Assembly (NCBI RefSeq): GCF_013466605.1
Contig: NZ_CP059162.1
Span: forward strand, 6,758,001-6,822,000
Direction of reading: 5' to 3'
DNA from: Pseudomonas chlororaphis subsp. aurantiaca
GTDB lineage: Bacteria > Pseudomonadota > Gammaproteobacteria > Pseudomonadales > Pseudomonadaceae
DNA: 64,000 bases
Shown: one piece after another, positions 47,833 through 56,306 of the stretch
Position numbering within the stretch: position 1 is the stretch's first letter
How the letters are laid out: every line of letters starts with the position of its first letter
Notes under the pieces: model-generated
What the model was told of the DNA's origin: nothing
What the model saw: only the letters and a program-made list of their open reading frames with translations
The model's database searches: none
Program-made: the position numbers and the translations under genes

Positions 47833-48729
47833 ATGAATGCGCTGACTCTGCCGGATATCGCCGCGCAGGCCGCACGCCAGGCCCTGCCCCTTGAGTGGGT
47901 GGGCATGTGTGGCATTGCCTTACCTGTGTTGTTTGATGGCCAGCGGATTGGCGCAAAAGCGGATGCCGGCGTCAGCCTCGACGATGGCGAAGCACGCGGC
48001 ATTCATATGTCGCGCCTGTATCTGGCACTGGAAATGCTCGAACAGGAAAACCTCACCCCGCGCCTGATGCGCCAGGTACTGCAACGTTTTCTCGACAGCC
48101 ACGACGGTCTGTCCAGCAACGCCTACCTGCGAATTCATACCGATCTGCTGCTGAAACGCCCGGCCTTGATCAGCCCATTGGCCGGCTGGAAAACCTATCC
48201 GGTGAGCATCGAAGCACGTCTGAAAAACGCAATGTTCCACGTGGAACTAAAAATCGAGGTGCCTTATTCCTCTACCTGCCCCTGTTCCGCCGCGCTTTCC
48301 AGGCAGCTGATTCAGCAGCAATTCATCGATGACTTCGCCAACCGGCAGCTACAGCACGAAGACATCCTGGCCTGGCTCGGCTCATCGAAAGGCATAGTCG
48401 CCACCCCTCACAGCCAGCGCAGCAGCGCGCAATTGCAGTTGCGCCTGGACGATTTTCTCGATGAGTTACCGCTGATGGCAGCGATCAACGACGCCGAGGC
48501 CGCCCTCGGTACCGCCGTGCAAACCGCGGTGAAACGCGCCGACGAACAAGCCTTTGCCCTGGCCAATGGGCAAAACCTGATGTTCTGCGAAGACGCCGCG
48601 CGCCGCCTGAACCTCGCCTTGCAACGCTCGCCCGGCATCCGCGCCTTCCAGGTGCGCGTGGTTCACGCCGAAAGCCTGCACGCCCACGACGCGGTAGCGG
48701 AAAGCCGCTGGAACTGGGAGGCCGCATGA
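47833..48729 (+). CDS. folE2: GTP cyclohydrolase IB
   Basis: Makes dihydroneopterin triphosphate for folate using manganese or other metals instead of zinc, replacing FolE when zinc is scarce. The 298-residue protein begins MNALTLPDIAAQ and carries the FolE2 metal-site cysteine region SSTCPCSAALSRQ at residues 147-159 (Cys149 and Cys151), LKIEVPYSSTC before it, and FCEDAARRL near the C-terminus. The ATG at 47833 gives the family N-terminus; an ATG at 47821 and a TTG at 47809 are also in frame. It leads the eight-gene Zur-controlled unit and overlaps the next gene by four bases. A parS-like palindrome lies inside it. Confidence 0.95.
   Translation: MNALTLPDIAAQAARQALPLEWVGMCGIALPVLFDGQRIGAKADAGVSLDDGEARGIHMSRLYLALEMLEQENLTPRLMRQVLQRFLDSHDGLSSNAYLRIHTDLLLKRPALISPLAGWKTYPVSIEARLKNAMFHVELKIEVPYSSTCPCSAALSRQLIQQQFIDDFANRQLQHEDILAWLGSSKGIVATPHSQRSSAQLQLRLDDFLDELPLMAAINDAEAALGTAVQTAVKRADEQAFALANGQNLMFCEDAARRLNLALQRSPGIRAFQVRVVHAESLHAHDAVAESRWNWEAA
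48233..48248. promoter_or_regulatory. parS centromere-like site inside folE2
   Basis: TGTTCCACGTGGAACT contains the 14-bp palindrome GTTCCACGTGGAAC, the exact core of Pseudomonas parS sites bound by ParB. In folE2 it encodes MFHVEL. A second copy lies 14 kb to the right. Confidence 0.8.
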
Positions 48730-49394
48730 TCGTCCTGCAATCGCTGCATTGGGGCGCGCCCGGCCAACCGCTGACGCCAGCGCTCGACCTCGAGCTGAAG
48801 CCCGGCAGCCTGACCGCCATCATCGGTGCCAACGGCTCGGGCAAAAGCAGCCTGCTGAAGGTCATCGCCGGCCTGCAAAAACCCTTGGCCGGGAAAGTCA
48901 GGTTGCAGGTTCCCCGCCGTGGCGGCCTGTCCTTTCTGCCGCAGCAGCAATACCTCGACCGGCAGTTCCCCATCACGCTGCAAGAGCTGGTAGCCGCCGG
49001 CTTCTGGGGCGATCGGCAAAGCTCGCAACAACGTGCCGAACGCCTGCAGCGGGTGCTCGAAGACTGGTGCCTGAGCGGCCTGGAACAACGCCCGTTGATG
49101 GCCCTGTCCGGTGGCGAATTGCAACGCGCCCTGCTCGCCCGCCTGAGCCTCGCCGATGCCCCGCTGTTGCTGCTGGACGAACCCCACGCCGCCCTGGACG
49201 AACTGGGCCAGGCCCTGTTGTGGAAACACATCCACAGCTGGCAGCAGCAAGGCCGCACGCAAATCGTGGTCTGCCATGACCTCGCCGCCGTGCGCCAACA
49301 CACCCCCCAGACCCTGGTGATCAAAGCCAGCGGATGCCTGTTCGGCAGCAGCGAGGAACTGATCGTCCAGCCCCTGCGGATGCAGGTGGCCTGA
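48726..49394 (+). CDS. Metal ABC transporter, ATP-binding protein (ZnuC-like)
   Basis: A 222-residue ATPase of a zinc/manganese importer. Walker A is GANGSGKSS near residue 35, the Q-loop lies in LPQQQYLDRQFPITLQEL, the signature is ALSGGELQRALLARL near residue 133, Walker B is LLLLDEPHAALD near residue 153, and the switch histidine is in VVCHDLAAV. It overlaps folE2 (ATGA) and the permease gene, so its product is made with them. Family membership of the permease and binding protein next door assigns the metal role. This is additional to the standard znuABC, which is not in the window. Confidence 0.93.
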   Translation: MIVLQSLHWGAPGQPLTPALDLELKPGSLTAIIGANGSGKSSLLKVIAGLQKPLAGKVRLQVPRRGGLSFLPQQQYLDRQFPITLQELVAAGFWGDRQSSQQRAERLQRVLEDWCLSGLEQRPLMALSGGELQRALLARLSLADAPLLLLDEPHAALDELGQALLWKHIHSWQQQGRTQIVVCHDLAAVRQHTPQTLVIKASGCLFGSSEELIVQPLRMQVA

Positions 49395-50260
49395 TGCTCG
49401 CCGCCGCCCAGCTCTGGCAACCCTTCCACGAATTCGTGTTCATGCGCCGGGCGTTGCTCGGCGGCCTGGTGCTGGCGTGCAGCACCGCGCCGCTGGGGGT
49501 GTTTCTGATCCTGCGGCGCATGAGCCTGATCGGCGACGCCGTGGCCCATGGCATTCTTCCCGGCGCGGCGCTGGGCTTCTGGTTCGCCGGGTTGAGCCTG
49601 CCGGCGCTGACCTTCGGCGGCCTCGGTGCCGGCCTGGGCATGGCCGGGCTGGCCGCCTGGATTACCCGGCGCACCGGTTTGCGCGAAGACGCCAGCCTGG
49701 CCGCGATCTACCCGATTTCCCTGGCCAGCGGCGTGCTGATTCTCGGCCTCGCCGGCAAGCGCCTGGACCTGCTGCACCTGCTGTTCGGCTCGGCCCTGGC
49801 GGTGGATGGGCCGACCCTCGACGGCATGCTCTGGGTCTCCGGGTTCAGCCTGGTGGCCATGGCGCTGATCTACAAAGCGTTGCTGCTGGACACCCTCGAC
49901 CCGCTGTTCCTCAACAGCGTCAGCCGCCTCGGCCCCCTCGCCCATGGCCTGTTCCTGACCCTGGTGGTGCTGAACCTGGTGATCGGTTTCCAGGCCATCG
50001 GCGCCTTGATGGTGGTCGGCCTGATGATGCTGCCGGCCGCCGCCTCACGCTTCTGGAGTCGCCGCCTGCCGGTGCTGATCGGCATTGCCGCGCTGCTCGG
50101 CTGCCTCTCGGTATGGCTCGGCCTGTTGCTGTCGTTCCACTACTCGCTACCCAGCGGCCCGGCCATCGTCCTGGTGGCTGGCGGCCTGTATCTGCTGTCC
50201 GTGGTGTTCGGTCCGGTGCACGGTCTGCTGCGCCGCCCGCCTTTGCTCACATCCCCATGA
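49394..50260 (+). CDS. Metal ABC transporter permease (ZnuB/MntB family)
   Basis: A 288-residue inner-membrane permease of the ABC-3 family with about eight hydrophobic segments. FMRRALLGGLVLACSTAPLG near residue 17 and RRMSLIGDAVAHGILPGAAL near residue 40 are typical, as is the coupling region RTGLREDASLAAIYPISLAS near residue 95. Its ATG shares an A with the stop of the ATPase gene (TGATG). It imports metal with the neighbouring ATPase and binding protein. Confidence 0.94.
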   Translation: MLAAAQLWQPFHEFVFMRRALLGGLVLACSTAPLGVFLILRRMSLIGDAVAHGILPGAALGFWFAGLSLPALTFGGLGAGLGMAGLAAWITRRTGLREDASLAAIYPISLASGVLILGLAGKRLDLLHLLFGSALAVDGPTLDGMLWVSGFSLVAMALIYKALLLDTLDPLFLNSVSRLGPLAHGLFLTLVVLNLVIGFQAIGALMVVGLMMLPAAASRFWSRRLPVLIGIAALLGCLSVWLGLLLSFHYSLPSGPAIVLVAGGLYLLSVVFGPVHGLLRRPPLLTSP

Positions 50261-50271
50261 GGTGTTCCCCG

Positions 50272-51156
50272 ATGCGCGCCCTACTCGTGCTCTTCAGTCT
50301 GTTGCTGCCGTTGTCGCTGTCGCCCGCCCAGGCGGCGGACAAACTCGCAGTGGTCACCAGCTTCAGCATTCTCGCCGACATCACTCGACAGGTCGGCGGC
50401 GAGCACATCCGGATCACCGACATGGTCGGCCCGGACGCCGACGCCCACACCTACGAACCGACGCCGGACGATGCCAAGGCACTGCTCAAGGCCCGGCTGA
50501 TCATCAAGAACGGCCTGGGTTTCGAGCCCTGGCTGGATCGCCTGGTGGCCAGTACCGCCACCCAGGCTCCGGTGATCACTGCCAGTCGCGGGGTGATCCC
50601 ACGTTCGCTGGATGAGGACGGCGAGACCATTCCCGACCCTCACGCCTGGCACAACCTGGCGAACGCCGAGCTCTATGTGAGCAACATCACCAGGGCGCTG
50701 GTGGCCGCCGACCCGGCGAACAAGGCCGACTACGAACGCAACAGCCAGGCCTACCTGAAACGGATCTACGCGCTGTTGGCCGAGGCCAAGGCCAAGTTCG
50801 GCGCGCTGCCGCCGGGCAACCGCAAGATCGTCACCTCCCACGACGCCTTCGGTTACCTGGGGCAGGCCTACGGCATCGACTTCATGGCCCCACAGGGTCT
50901 GTCCACCGAGCGCGAACCCTCGGCTGCCGAAGTCGCCGCTCTGATCACCCAGATCCGCAACGCCAAGGTCAAGGCGGTGTTCATGGAGAACATCAAGGAC
51001 GCACGCCTGCTCAAGCAGATTGCCGACGAAAGCGGCGCCCACATCGGCGGCACCCTGTACTCCGACGCCCTCGCCGCCAAGGGGCCGGCCAGCACGTTCA
51101 CCGGGTTGTTCGAATACAACCTGAACACCCTGTACGACGCCCTGAGCCAGCCATGA
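50272..51156 (+). CDS. Metal ABC transporter, periplasmic binding protein (ZnuA/TroA family)
   Basis: A 294-residue precursor with signal peptide MRALLVLFSLLLPLSLSPAQ-A. It is a cluster A-I metal-binding protein with ligands expected in DADAHTYEPTPDDAKAL (His near residue 62), IPDPHAWHNLAN (His near residue 125), EREPSAAEVAAL (Glu near residue 215) and GGTLYSDAL (Asp near residue 265). The histidine-rich loop typical of high-affinity ZnuA is absent, so zinc or manganese are both possible; Zur context favours zinc. The ATG at 50272 is preferred over 50257 because GAGGTG lies 8 bases before it. Confidence 0.93.
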   Translation: MRALLVLFSLLLPLSLSPAQAADKLAVVTSFSILADITRQVGGEHIRITDMVGPDADAHTYEPTPDDAKALLKARLIIKNGLGFEPWLDRLVASTATQAPVITASRGVIPRSLDEDGETIPDPHAWHNLANAELYVSNITRALVAADPANKADYERNSQAYLKRIYALLAEAKAKFGALPPGNRKIVTSHDAFGYLGQAYGIDFMAPQGLSTEREPSAAEVAALITQIRNAKVKAVFMENIKDARLLKQIADESGAHIGGTLYSDALAAKGPASTFTGLFEYNLNTLYDALSQP

Positions 51157-51590
51157 ACAAGCGCCCTCCACTGTCGATGCTCGACCTGGAAAGCGCGCCC
51201 CTGGGCAGCCGTTGGCCGCTCACCGGCGTGCTCGATGCCCTGCCATGGAATGCCGACGGCCTGATCGCCGCCATCGCCCAGCAGCACGACAGCGGCGACG
51301 TGCTGATGCTGGCCTGGATGAATCGCAGGGCGCTGGCCGAGACCCTGGCCAGCGGGCAGGTCTGCTACTGGTCGCGCTCGCGCCTGCAGCTGTGGCGCAA
51401 GGGCGAAAGCTCGGGGCATCGCCAGCGTCTGCTCGAAGCACGCCTGGACTGCGACGGCGACGCCGTCCTGCTGCTGGTGGATCAGCAAGGCCCGGCCTGC
51501 CACACCGGGCGCCCCAACTGTTTTTACAACGCCATTCGCGACGGCGCGGTGCAGGTCATCAGCGCACCGCTACAGGAAACCCCAGCATGA
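51153..51590 (+). CDS. hisI2: Phosphoribosyl-AMP cyclohydrolase paralogue
   Basis: Third step of histidine synthesis. The 145-residue protein holds MLAWMNRRAL near residue 50, YWSRSRLQLWRKGESSGHRQ near residue 71, LDCDGDA and GPACHTGRPNCFY. The three zinc-ligand cysteines are present as Cys100, Cys116 and Cys123, with the 16- and 7-residue spacing of characterised HisI. It overlaps both neighbours by four bases. A second HisI in a Zur-controlled operon is known from comparative work on zinc-responsive paralogues. Since its ligands are kept, it may differ in affinity rather than in need for zinc. The ordinary hisI lies elsewhere. Confidence 0.9.
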   Translation: MNKRPPLSMLDLESAPLGSRWPLTGVLDALPWNADGLIAAIAQQHDSGDVLMLAWMNRRALAETLASGQVCYWSRSRLQLWRKGESSGHRQRLLEARLDCDGDAVLLLVDQQGPACHTGRPNCFYNAIRDGAVQVISAPLQETPA

Positions 51591-52147
51591 TTCGCAAGAA
51601 CCCTTCCGGCGATCTGCCGGTCATCGCCGAGTCGGCCTACGTCGACAAGACCGCCATCATCTGCGGCAAGGTGGTGATCGGCGAGAACGTCTTCGTCGGC
51701 CCCTACGCGGTGATCCGCGCCGACGAAGTCAACGAACACGGCGCCATGGACCCGATCGTCATCGGCGCCAATTCGAACATCCAGGACGGCGTGGTGATCC
51801 ACTCCAAATCCGGCGCGGCGGTGACCATCGGCGAGTTCACCTCCATCGCCCACCGCTCCATCGTCCATGGCCCGTGCACGGTCGGCGACCGGGTATTCAT
51901 CGGCTTCAACAGCGTGCTGTTCAACTGCGCGGTCGGCAACGGCAGCGTGGTGCGGCACAACTCGGTGGTCGATGGCCGCGACCTGCCGCAAGGCTTCTAC
52001 GTGCCCTCCACCACCCGCATCGGGCCCAATACCGACCTCTCGCAGTTCCCGCCGGTCAGCGTCAGCGCCTCGGAGTTTTCCGAAGACGTGGCGCGCACCA
52101 ATGTCGATCTGGTGCGCGGTTACAAAGCCCTGCAGAACGAGTTCTGA
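51587..52147 (+). CDS. Gamma-class carbonic anhydrase family protein
   Basis: A 186-residue left-handed beta-helix protein of the gamma carbonic anhydrase group: hexapeptide turns IICGKVVIGENVFVGPYAVI, NIQDGVVIHSKSG near residue 72 and FTSIAHRSIVHGPCTVGDRV near residue 90, which supply the three metal-binding histidines. It could hydrate carbon dioxide using iron or cobalt instead of zinc, replacing zinc-dependent beta enzymes. Four-base overlap with hisI2 and a 2-base gap to the next gene place it in the Zur unit, as in P. aeruginosa PA5540. Confidence 0.92.
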   Translation: MIRKNPSGDLPVIAESAYVDKTAIICGKVVIGENVFVGPYAVIRADEVNEHGAMDPIVIGANSNIQDGVVIHSKSGAAVTIGEFTSIAHRSIVHGPCTVGDRVFIGFNSVLFNCAVGNGSVVRHNSVVDGRDLPQGFYVPSTTRIGPNTDLSQFPPVSVSASEFSEDVARTNVDLVRGYKALQNEF

Positions 52148-52149
52148 AC

Positions 52150-53487
52150 ATGAGCAGCGTGCTGATTCGCAACGCCCGGCTGGTCAATGAAGGACACGAG
52201 TTCGACGCCGACCTGCTGGTGGACCATGGGCGCATCGTGAAGATCGCCAGCAGCATCGAAGGCGGGAATGCCCGCACCGAGATCGATGCCCAGGGCCAGT
52301 GGCTGGTGCCGGGCATGATCGACGACCAGGTGCATTTCCGCGATCCCGGCGCGCCGGAGAAAGGCAGCTTCTACAGCGAGTCGCGCGCGGCCGTGGCGGG
52401 TGGCATCACCAGTTTCATGGACATGCCCAACACCCAGCCTGCGACCCTGACCCTGGCCGCGCTGGAGGACAAGAAACGCCGCGCGGCCATCCACTCGGTG
52501 GCCAACTACGGCTTTCACTTCGGCGTCAGCCGCGACAACCTCGACACCGTCGCCGCCCTCGACCCGTGCCTGGTGGCCGGGGTCAAAGTGTTCATGGGCG
52601 CCTCCACCGGCAACATGCTGGTGGACGATCCGCAGATCCTGGAGCGGCTGTTCGCCGAGGTGCCGACCATTCTCCTGGCGCACTGCGAACACACGCCCAG
52701 CATCCAGGCCAACGAGCAGCGCATGCGGGAACGTTTCGGCGAAGCGATTCCCGCCGTGGCCCACCCCCTGATCCGCGATGCCGAAGCCTGCTACCGCTCC
52801 TCGTCGCTGGCCGTGGATCTGGCCAGGCGTCACGGCACTCGCCTGCATGTCTTGCACCTGACCACCGCCCGCGAACTTGCACTGTTCGAAGACAAGCCGC
52901 TGGCGCAAAAGCGCATCACCGCCGAAGTCTGCCTGCACCATTTGCTGTTCGACGACCGTGACTACGCGCGCCTCGGGCACCTGATCAAGTGCAACCCGGC
53001 GATCAAGACCCGCGCCGACCGCGACGCCCTGCGCCAGGCCCTGCTCGGTAACCGCCTGGATGTGATCGGCAGCGATCACGCGCCACATACCTGGGCGCAA
53101 AAGCAACTGCCCTACCGACAGGCGCCCGCCGGGCTGCCGCTGGTGCAACACGCCCTGCCCGCCCTGCTGGAGCTGGTGGCCGACGGCGTGCTGCCCATCA
53201 CCACCCTGGTGGAGAAAACCAGCCACCGGGTCGCCGACCTGTTCGCCATTCCCGACCGTGGCTACCTGCGCGAGGGGTACTGGGCCGACCTGGTGCTGAT
53301 CAGGCCCGAGCCCGAAGGCATCGCCGTGGCCCGGCAGCCGATCCTCGCCCAGTGCGGCTGGACGCCCTTCGCCGAACGGCATTTCCGGCACAGCGTTGCT
53401 ACCTCCCTGGTGTCGGGACAACTGGCCTGGCACGCCGGGCACCTGTACGACAACTGCCAGGGTTTGCCGCTGCGTTTTACCCGCTGA
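52150..53487 (+). CDS. Dihydroorotase paralogue (PyrC2/PyrQ type)
   Basis: A 445-residue amidohydrolase of pyrimidine synthesis (carbamoyl aspartate to dihydroorotate). Metal-site region DDQVHFRDPG has Gln60 where most dihydroorotases have the first histidine of HxH, while His62 is kept. AGVKVFMGASTGNML near residue 142 holds the lysine that bridges metals, LAHCEHTPS and LHVLHLTTA supply histidines, and GSDHAPHTW near residue 315 the catalytic aspartate. It is the Zur-controlled paralogue of PA5541 type. Gln at position 60 suggests a changed metal site, but this form is also seen in other subfamilies. Confidence 0.9.
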   Translation: MSSVLIRNARLVNEGHEFDADLLVDHGRIVKIASSIEGGNARTEIDAQGQWLVPGMIDDQVHFRDPGAPEKGSFYSESRAAVAGGITSFMDMPNTQPATLTLAALEDKKRRAAIHSVANYGFHFGVSRDNLDTVAALDPCLVAGVKVFMGASTGNMLVDDPQILERLFAEVPTILLAHCEHTPSIQANEQRMRERFGEAIPAVAHPLIRDAEACYRSSSLAVDLARRHGTRLHVLHLTTARELALFEDKPLAQKRITAEVCLHHLLFDDRDYARLGHLIKCNPAIKTRADRDALRQALLGNRLDVIGSDHAPHTWAQKQLPYRQAPAGLPLVQHALPALLELVADGVLPITTLVEKTSHRVADLFAIPDRGYLREGYWADLVLIRPEPEGIAVARQPILAQCGWTPFAERHFRHSVATSLVSGQLAWHAGHLYDNCQGLPLRFTR

Positions 53488-53528
53488 GCCCTTTCCCCGA
53501 ATCCCCCTGAAACACCAAGGAACACCCG

Positions 53529-55427
53529 ATGATTCACATCACCCTGCCCGACGGCTCGCAACGCGAGTACGACCAGCCGCTTTCCGTATACGAGGTGGCC
53601 GCGAGCATCGGCCTCGGCCTGGCCAGGGCGGCCGTCGCCGGCCGGGTGAACGATCAACTGTTGGATTGCTCCTTTGTGCTCGAAGGCGATGCCCGGGTCA
53701 GCATCGTCACCGCTCGCGAGCCCGAGGGCCTGGAGATCCTGCGCCACTCCTGCGCGCATCTGCTGGCCATGGCGGTGAAGGAGTTGTACCCCTCGGCCCA
53801 GGTCACCATCGGCCCGGTGATCGAGGACGGCTTCTTTTACGACTTTGCCTACGAACGGCCCTTCACCCCCGACGACCTGGAGCGCATCGAAGCGCGCATG
53901 ATCCGGCTGGCCGCGACCAACCATGCGGTGCGCCGACGCGAGCTGTCCCGTGACGACGCCCTTGAATACTTCGGCAACCTCGGCGAGCACTACAAGGCCG
54001 AACTGATCCGCGACATCCCGCAAGACCAGGTACTGTCGCTGTACCGCCAGGGCGATTTCGAAGACCTGTGCCGGGGCCCACACGTGCCGTTCACTGGAAT
54101 CTTGCAGGCGTTCAAGCTGACCAAGGTCGCCGGCGCCTACTGGCGCGGCGATGCCAAGAACGCGCCGCTGCAACGGATCTACGGCACTTGCTGGGCTACG
54201 CCGAAAGACCTCAAGGATTACCTGACCCGCCTGGAAGAAGCCGGCAAGCGCGACCATCGCAAGCTTGGGCAGCAACTGGACCTGTTCCATTTCGACGACT
54301 GCGCGCCGGGCTCGGTGTTCTGGCACGCCAAGGGCTGGACCCTGTTCCAGCAACTGATCGGCTACATGCGCCAGCGCCAGGATCAGGCCGGTTATCAGGA
54401 AGTGAATACCCCGGACGTGATGGACCGCAACCTCTGGGAAACCTCCGGGCACTGGCAGAACTATCGCGACCACATGTTCAGCACCACCACCGAGGACCAG
54501 CGGATGTTCGCCCTCAAGCCGATGAACTGCCCCGGCGCGGTGTCGATCTTCAGCCGTGGCCTGAAAAGCTACCGCGACCTGCCGCTGCGCATCGCCGAGT
54601 TCGGCAAGGTGCATCGCTACGAACCCTCCGGTGCGTTGCACGGGTTGCTGCGAGTGCGCCACTTCACCCAGGACGACGCGCACATCTTCTGCACCCCGGC
54701 GCAAATGCAGGCGGAATGCGAGAGCACCATCGCCCTGGTGTTCGACATCTATCGCGACTTCGGCTTCCACGAGGTCGCGGTCAAGCTCTCCACCCGGCCA
54801 GCCCATCGCATCGGCAGCGACGCAGTGTGGGACCAGCTGGAAGGCGCCTTGTCCGGCGCCCTGGAAACCATGGCGATCGACTACCGGATCAACCCCGGCG
54901 AAGGCGCGTTCTACGGCCCGAAACTGGAGTTCGTGCTACGCGATGCCATCGGCCGCGACTGGCAATGCGGCACCCTGCAGGTCGACCTCAACCTGCCGGA
55001 ACGTTTCGATATCAGCTACATCGACGAGCACGGCGAACGTCAACGCCCGGTGATGCTGCATCGTGCGCTGTTCGGTTCCCTGGAACGTTTTATCGGCATT
55101 CTCATCGAGCATTACAGCGGCGCCCTGCCGTGCTGGCTGGCGCCACGGCAGGCGGTGGTGATCACCATCAGCGAAGGCCAGGCGGACTACGCCCGCTCGG
55201 TGGCCGACACCCTGCAGCGCCAGGGTTTGCGGATCGGCGCCGACCTGCGCAACGAGAAGATCAGCTACAAGATCCGCGAACACAGCCTACAAAAGGTGCC
55301 GTACCTGCTGGTGGTGGGCGAGAAGGAAAAGGACGGGGGATTCGTCAGTTTGCGCAGCCGCCATGGCGAGGATCTGGGGCGGTGGCCAGTGAGCGAGGTG
55401 GCCGAGCAGATGCGCTCGGCGTTGTAG
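53529..55427 (+). CDS. thrS2: Threonyl-tRNA synthetase paralogue
   Basis: Charges tRNA-Thr. The 632-residue protein has a TGS domain (1-62), the editing domain with [16 protein letters not shown] near residue 73, the class II catalytic core with motif 2 [17 protein letters not shown] near residue 357, and an anticodon-binding domain to the end. The three zinc ligands of E. coli ThrRS are kept at identical positions: Cys334, His385 and His511. AAGGAA precedes the ATG. It lies 41 bases after the dihydroorotase gene as the last member of the Zur-controlled unit. Being in that unit and distant in small details from normal ThrRS marks it as a second copy. Confidence 0.92.
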   Translation: MIHITLPDGSQREYDQPLSVYEVAASIGLGLARAAVAGRVNDQLLDCSFVLEGDARVSIVTAREPEGLEILRHSCAHLLAMAVKELYPSAQVTIGPVIEDGFFYDFAYERPFTPDDLERIEARMIRLAATNHAVRRRELSRDDALEYFGNLGEHYKAELIRDIPQDQVLSLYRQGDFEDLCRGPHVPFTGILQAFKLTKVAGAYWRGDAKNAPLQRIYGTCWATPKDLKDYLTRLEEAGKRDHRKLGQQLDLFHFDDCAPGSVFWHAKGWTLFQQLIGYMRQRQDQAGYQEVNTPDVMDRNLWETSGHWQNYRDHMFSTTTEDQRMFALKPMNCPGAVSIFSRGLKSYRDLPLRIAEFGKVHRYEPSGALHGLLRVRHFTQDDAHIFCTPAQMQAECESTIALVFDIYRDFGFHEVAVKLSTRPAHRIGSDAVWDQLEGALSGALETMAIDYRINPGEGAFYGPKLEFVLRDAIGRDWQCGTLQVDLNLPERFDISYIDEHGERQRPVMLHRALFGSLERFIGILIEHYSGALPCWLAPRQAVVITISEGQADYARSVADTLQRQGLRIGADLRNEKISYKIREHSLQKVPYLLVVGEKEKDGGFVSLRSRHGEDLGRWPVSEVAEQMRSAL

Positions 55428-55471
55428 CGACAGCGCCTGGGCGGACGCAGGCAAGTCGGATAGCCGCCCGT

Positions 55472-55552
55472 TCGCTCCTACACATCCGTGCATCGTTCAT
55501 ACCTTTCATGAACGGCCCACAGCCCGGTAGGAGCGAGGCTTGCCCGCGATGC
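55472..55552. repeat. REP-type half elements (GTAGGAGC family)
   Basis: GCTCCTAC at about 55474 and GGTAGGAGCGAGGCTTGCCC at about 55527 are inverted halves separated by 45 bases. They lie between convergent genes. Confidence 0.75.
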
Positions 55553-55554
55553 TT

Positions 55555-56076
55555 TTAAGCCCTTGGTTTAACAGTCCCGCAATCCTGCCCCAGCCATACC
55601 GCTCGGGTGTCCATGCTGCCCTTCTGCTGGAAGCCGGTGGCATTGAAGGTGCCGATGACGTTGGTGGTGAACTCGCGATCGCTGAGGAATTTCGCCACGC
55701 CCGAGCCCTGGGCTTTCGGGCAGCTGAAGCGGAATTTCCACTGGTTGGAAGTACGGTCGGTGACCTCCTGGCGGCAGCCCGATTGCGGGTCCTGCAGCGG
55801 AATGGTGTCGGACTTCACCTGCTCCGGCGTCAGGCACACGCGGATGCCCTTACCGCCCATGGTCACGCCCTGCTTCTCCAGCTGTGCCCGTTGCTCGGGG
55901 GTCAGCTGTTGTTGCAACTGACCGAGAATCAACGACAGATCCGGCAGGCTCTGGTCATCGACTTTCATGTTGCTGGTGGTCAGTTCCCACAGGCCCGGTT
56001 GCAGCATCTGGGCCTGCGCGGCCAACGGAAGCGAGACAACGGCAGCCATGGCCAAACCCAGTAGACGAAGCTTCAT
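55555..56076 (-). CDS. DUF3617 family exported protein
   Basis: A 173-residue precursor with a signal peptide (MKLRLLGLAMAAVVSLPLAA, cleaved after QAQ or AQA). The mature protein shows the DUF3617 pattern LQPGLWELTTSNMKVDDQSL, RVCLTPEQ and a late GTFNATGFQQKGSMDTRAVW. Four cysteines are present. The ATG at 56076 starts the signal. Family is widespread in proteobacterial periplasms with no known role. Confidence 0.9.
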   Translation of the reverse strand: MKLRLLGLAMAAVVSLPLAAQAQMLQPGLWELTTSNMKVDDQSLPDLSLILGQLQQQLTPEQRAQLEKQGVTMGGKGIRVCLTPEQVKSDTIPLQDPQSGCRQEVTDRTSNQWKFRFSCPKAQGSGVAKFLSDREFTTNVIGTFNATGFQQKGSMDTRAVWLGQDCGTVKPRA

Positions 56077-56306
56077 CGAATGACTCCTAGACAGTAGTGG
56101 CCCGTTAGACGCCAAAAATGCAGCGGCGTTGCATGGCGAATTAATTAGCGACAATCGTTGTGGAACATGGTCTGTTAAGGTCTGCATGAAAAGCGGGCGA
56201 GCGAAGGTCGTAACGCATCTGGCCTGCGTAGCGCCGAAGGCACCCAACGCGCAGCCACTTTTCGTACAGCCCCCAGGCATTGAATCTTCAGGAGCAAGGC
56301 TGCCCC

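Noticed and set aside
49477..51156. A long frame joining the metal permease region to the binding protein
   Set aside because: Permease motifs are in a different frame; the binding protein begins at its own signal peptide at 50272 with a ribosome site.
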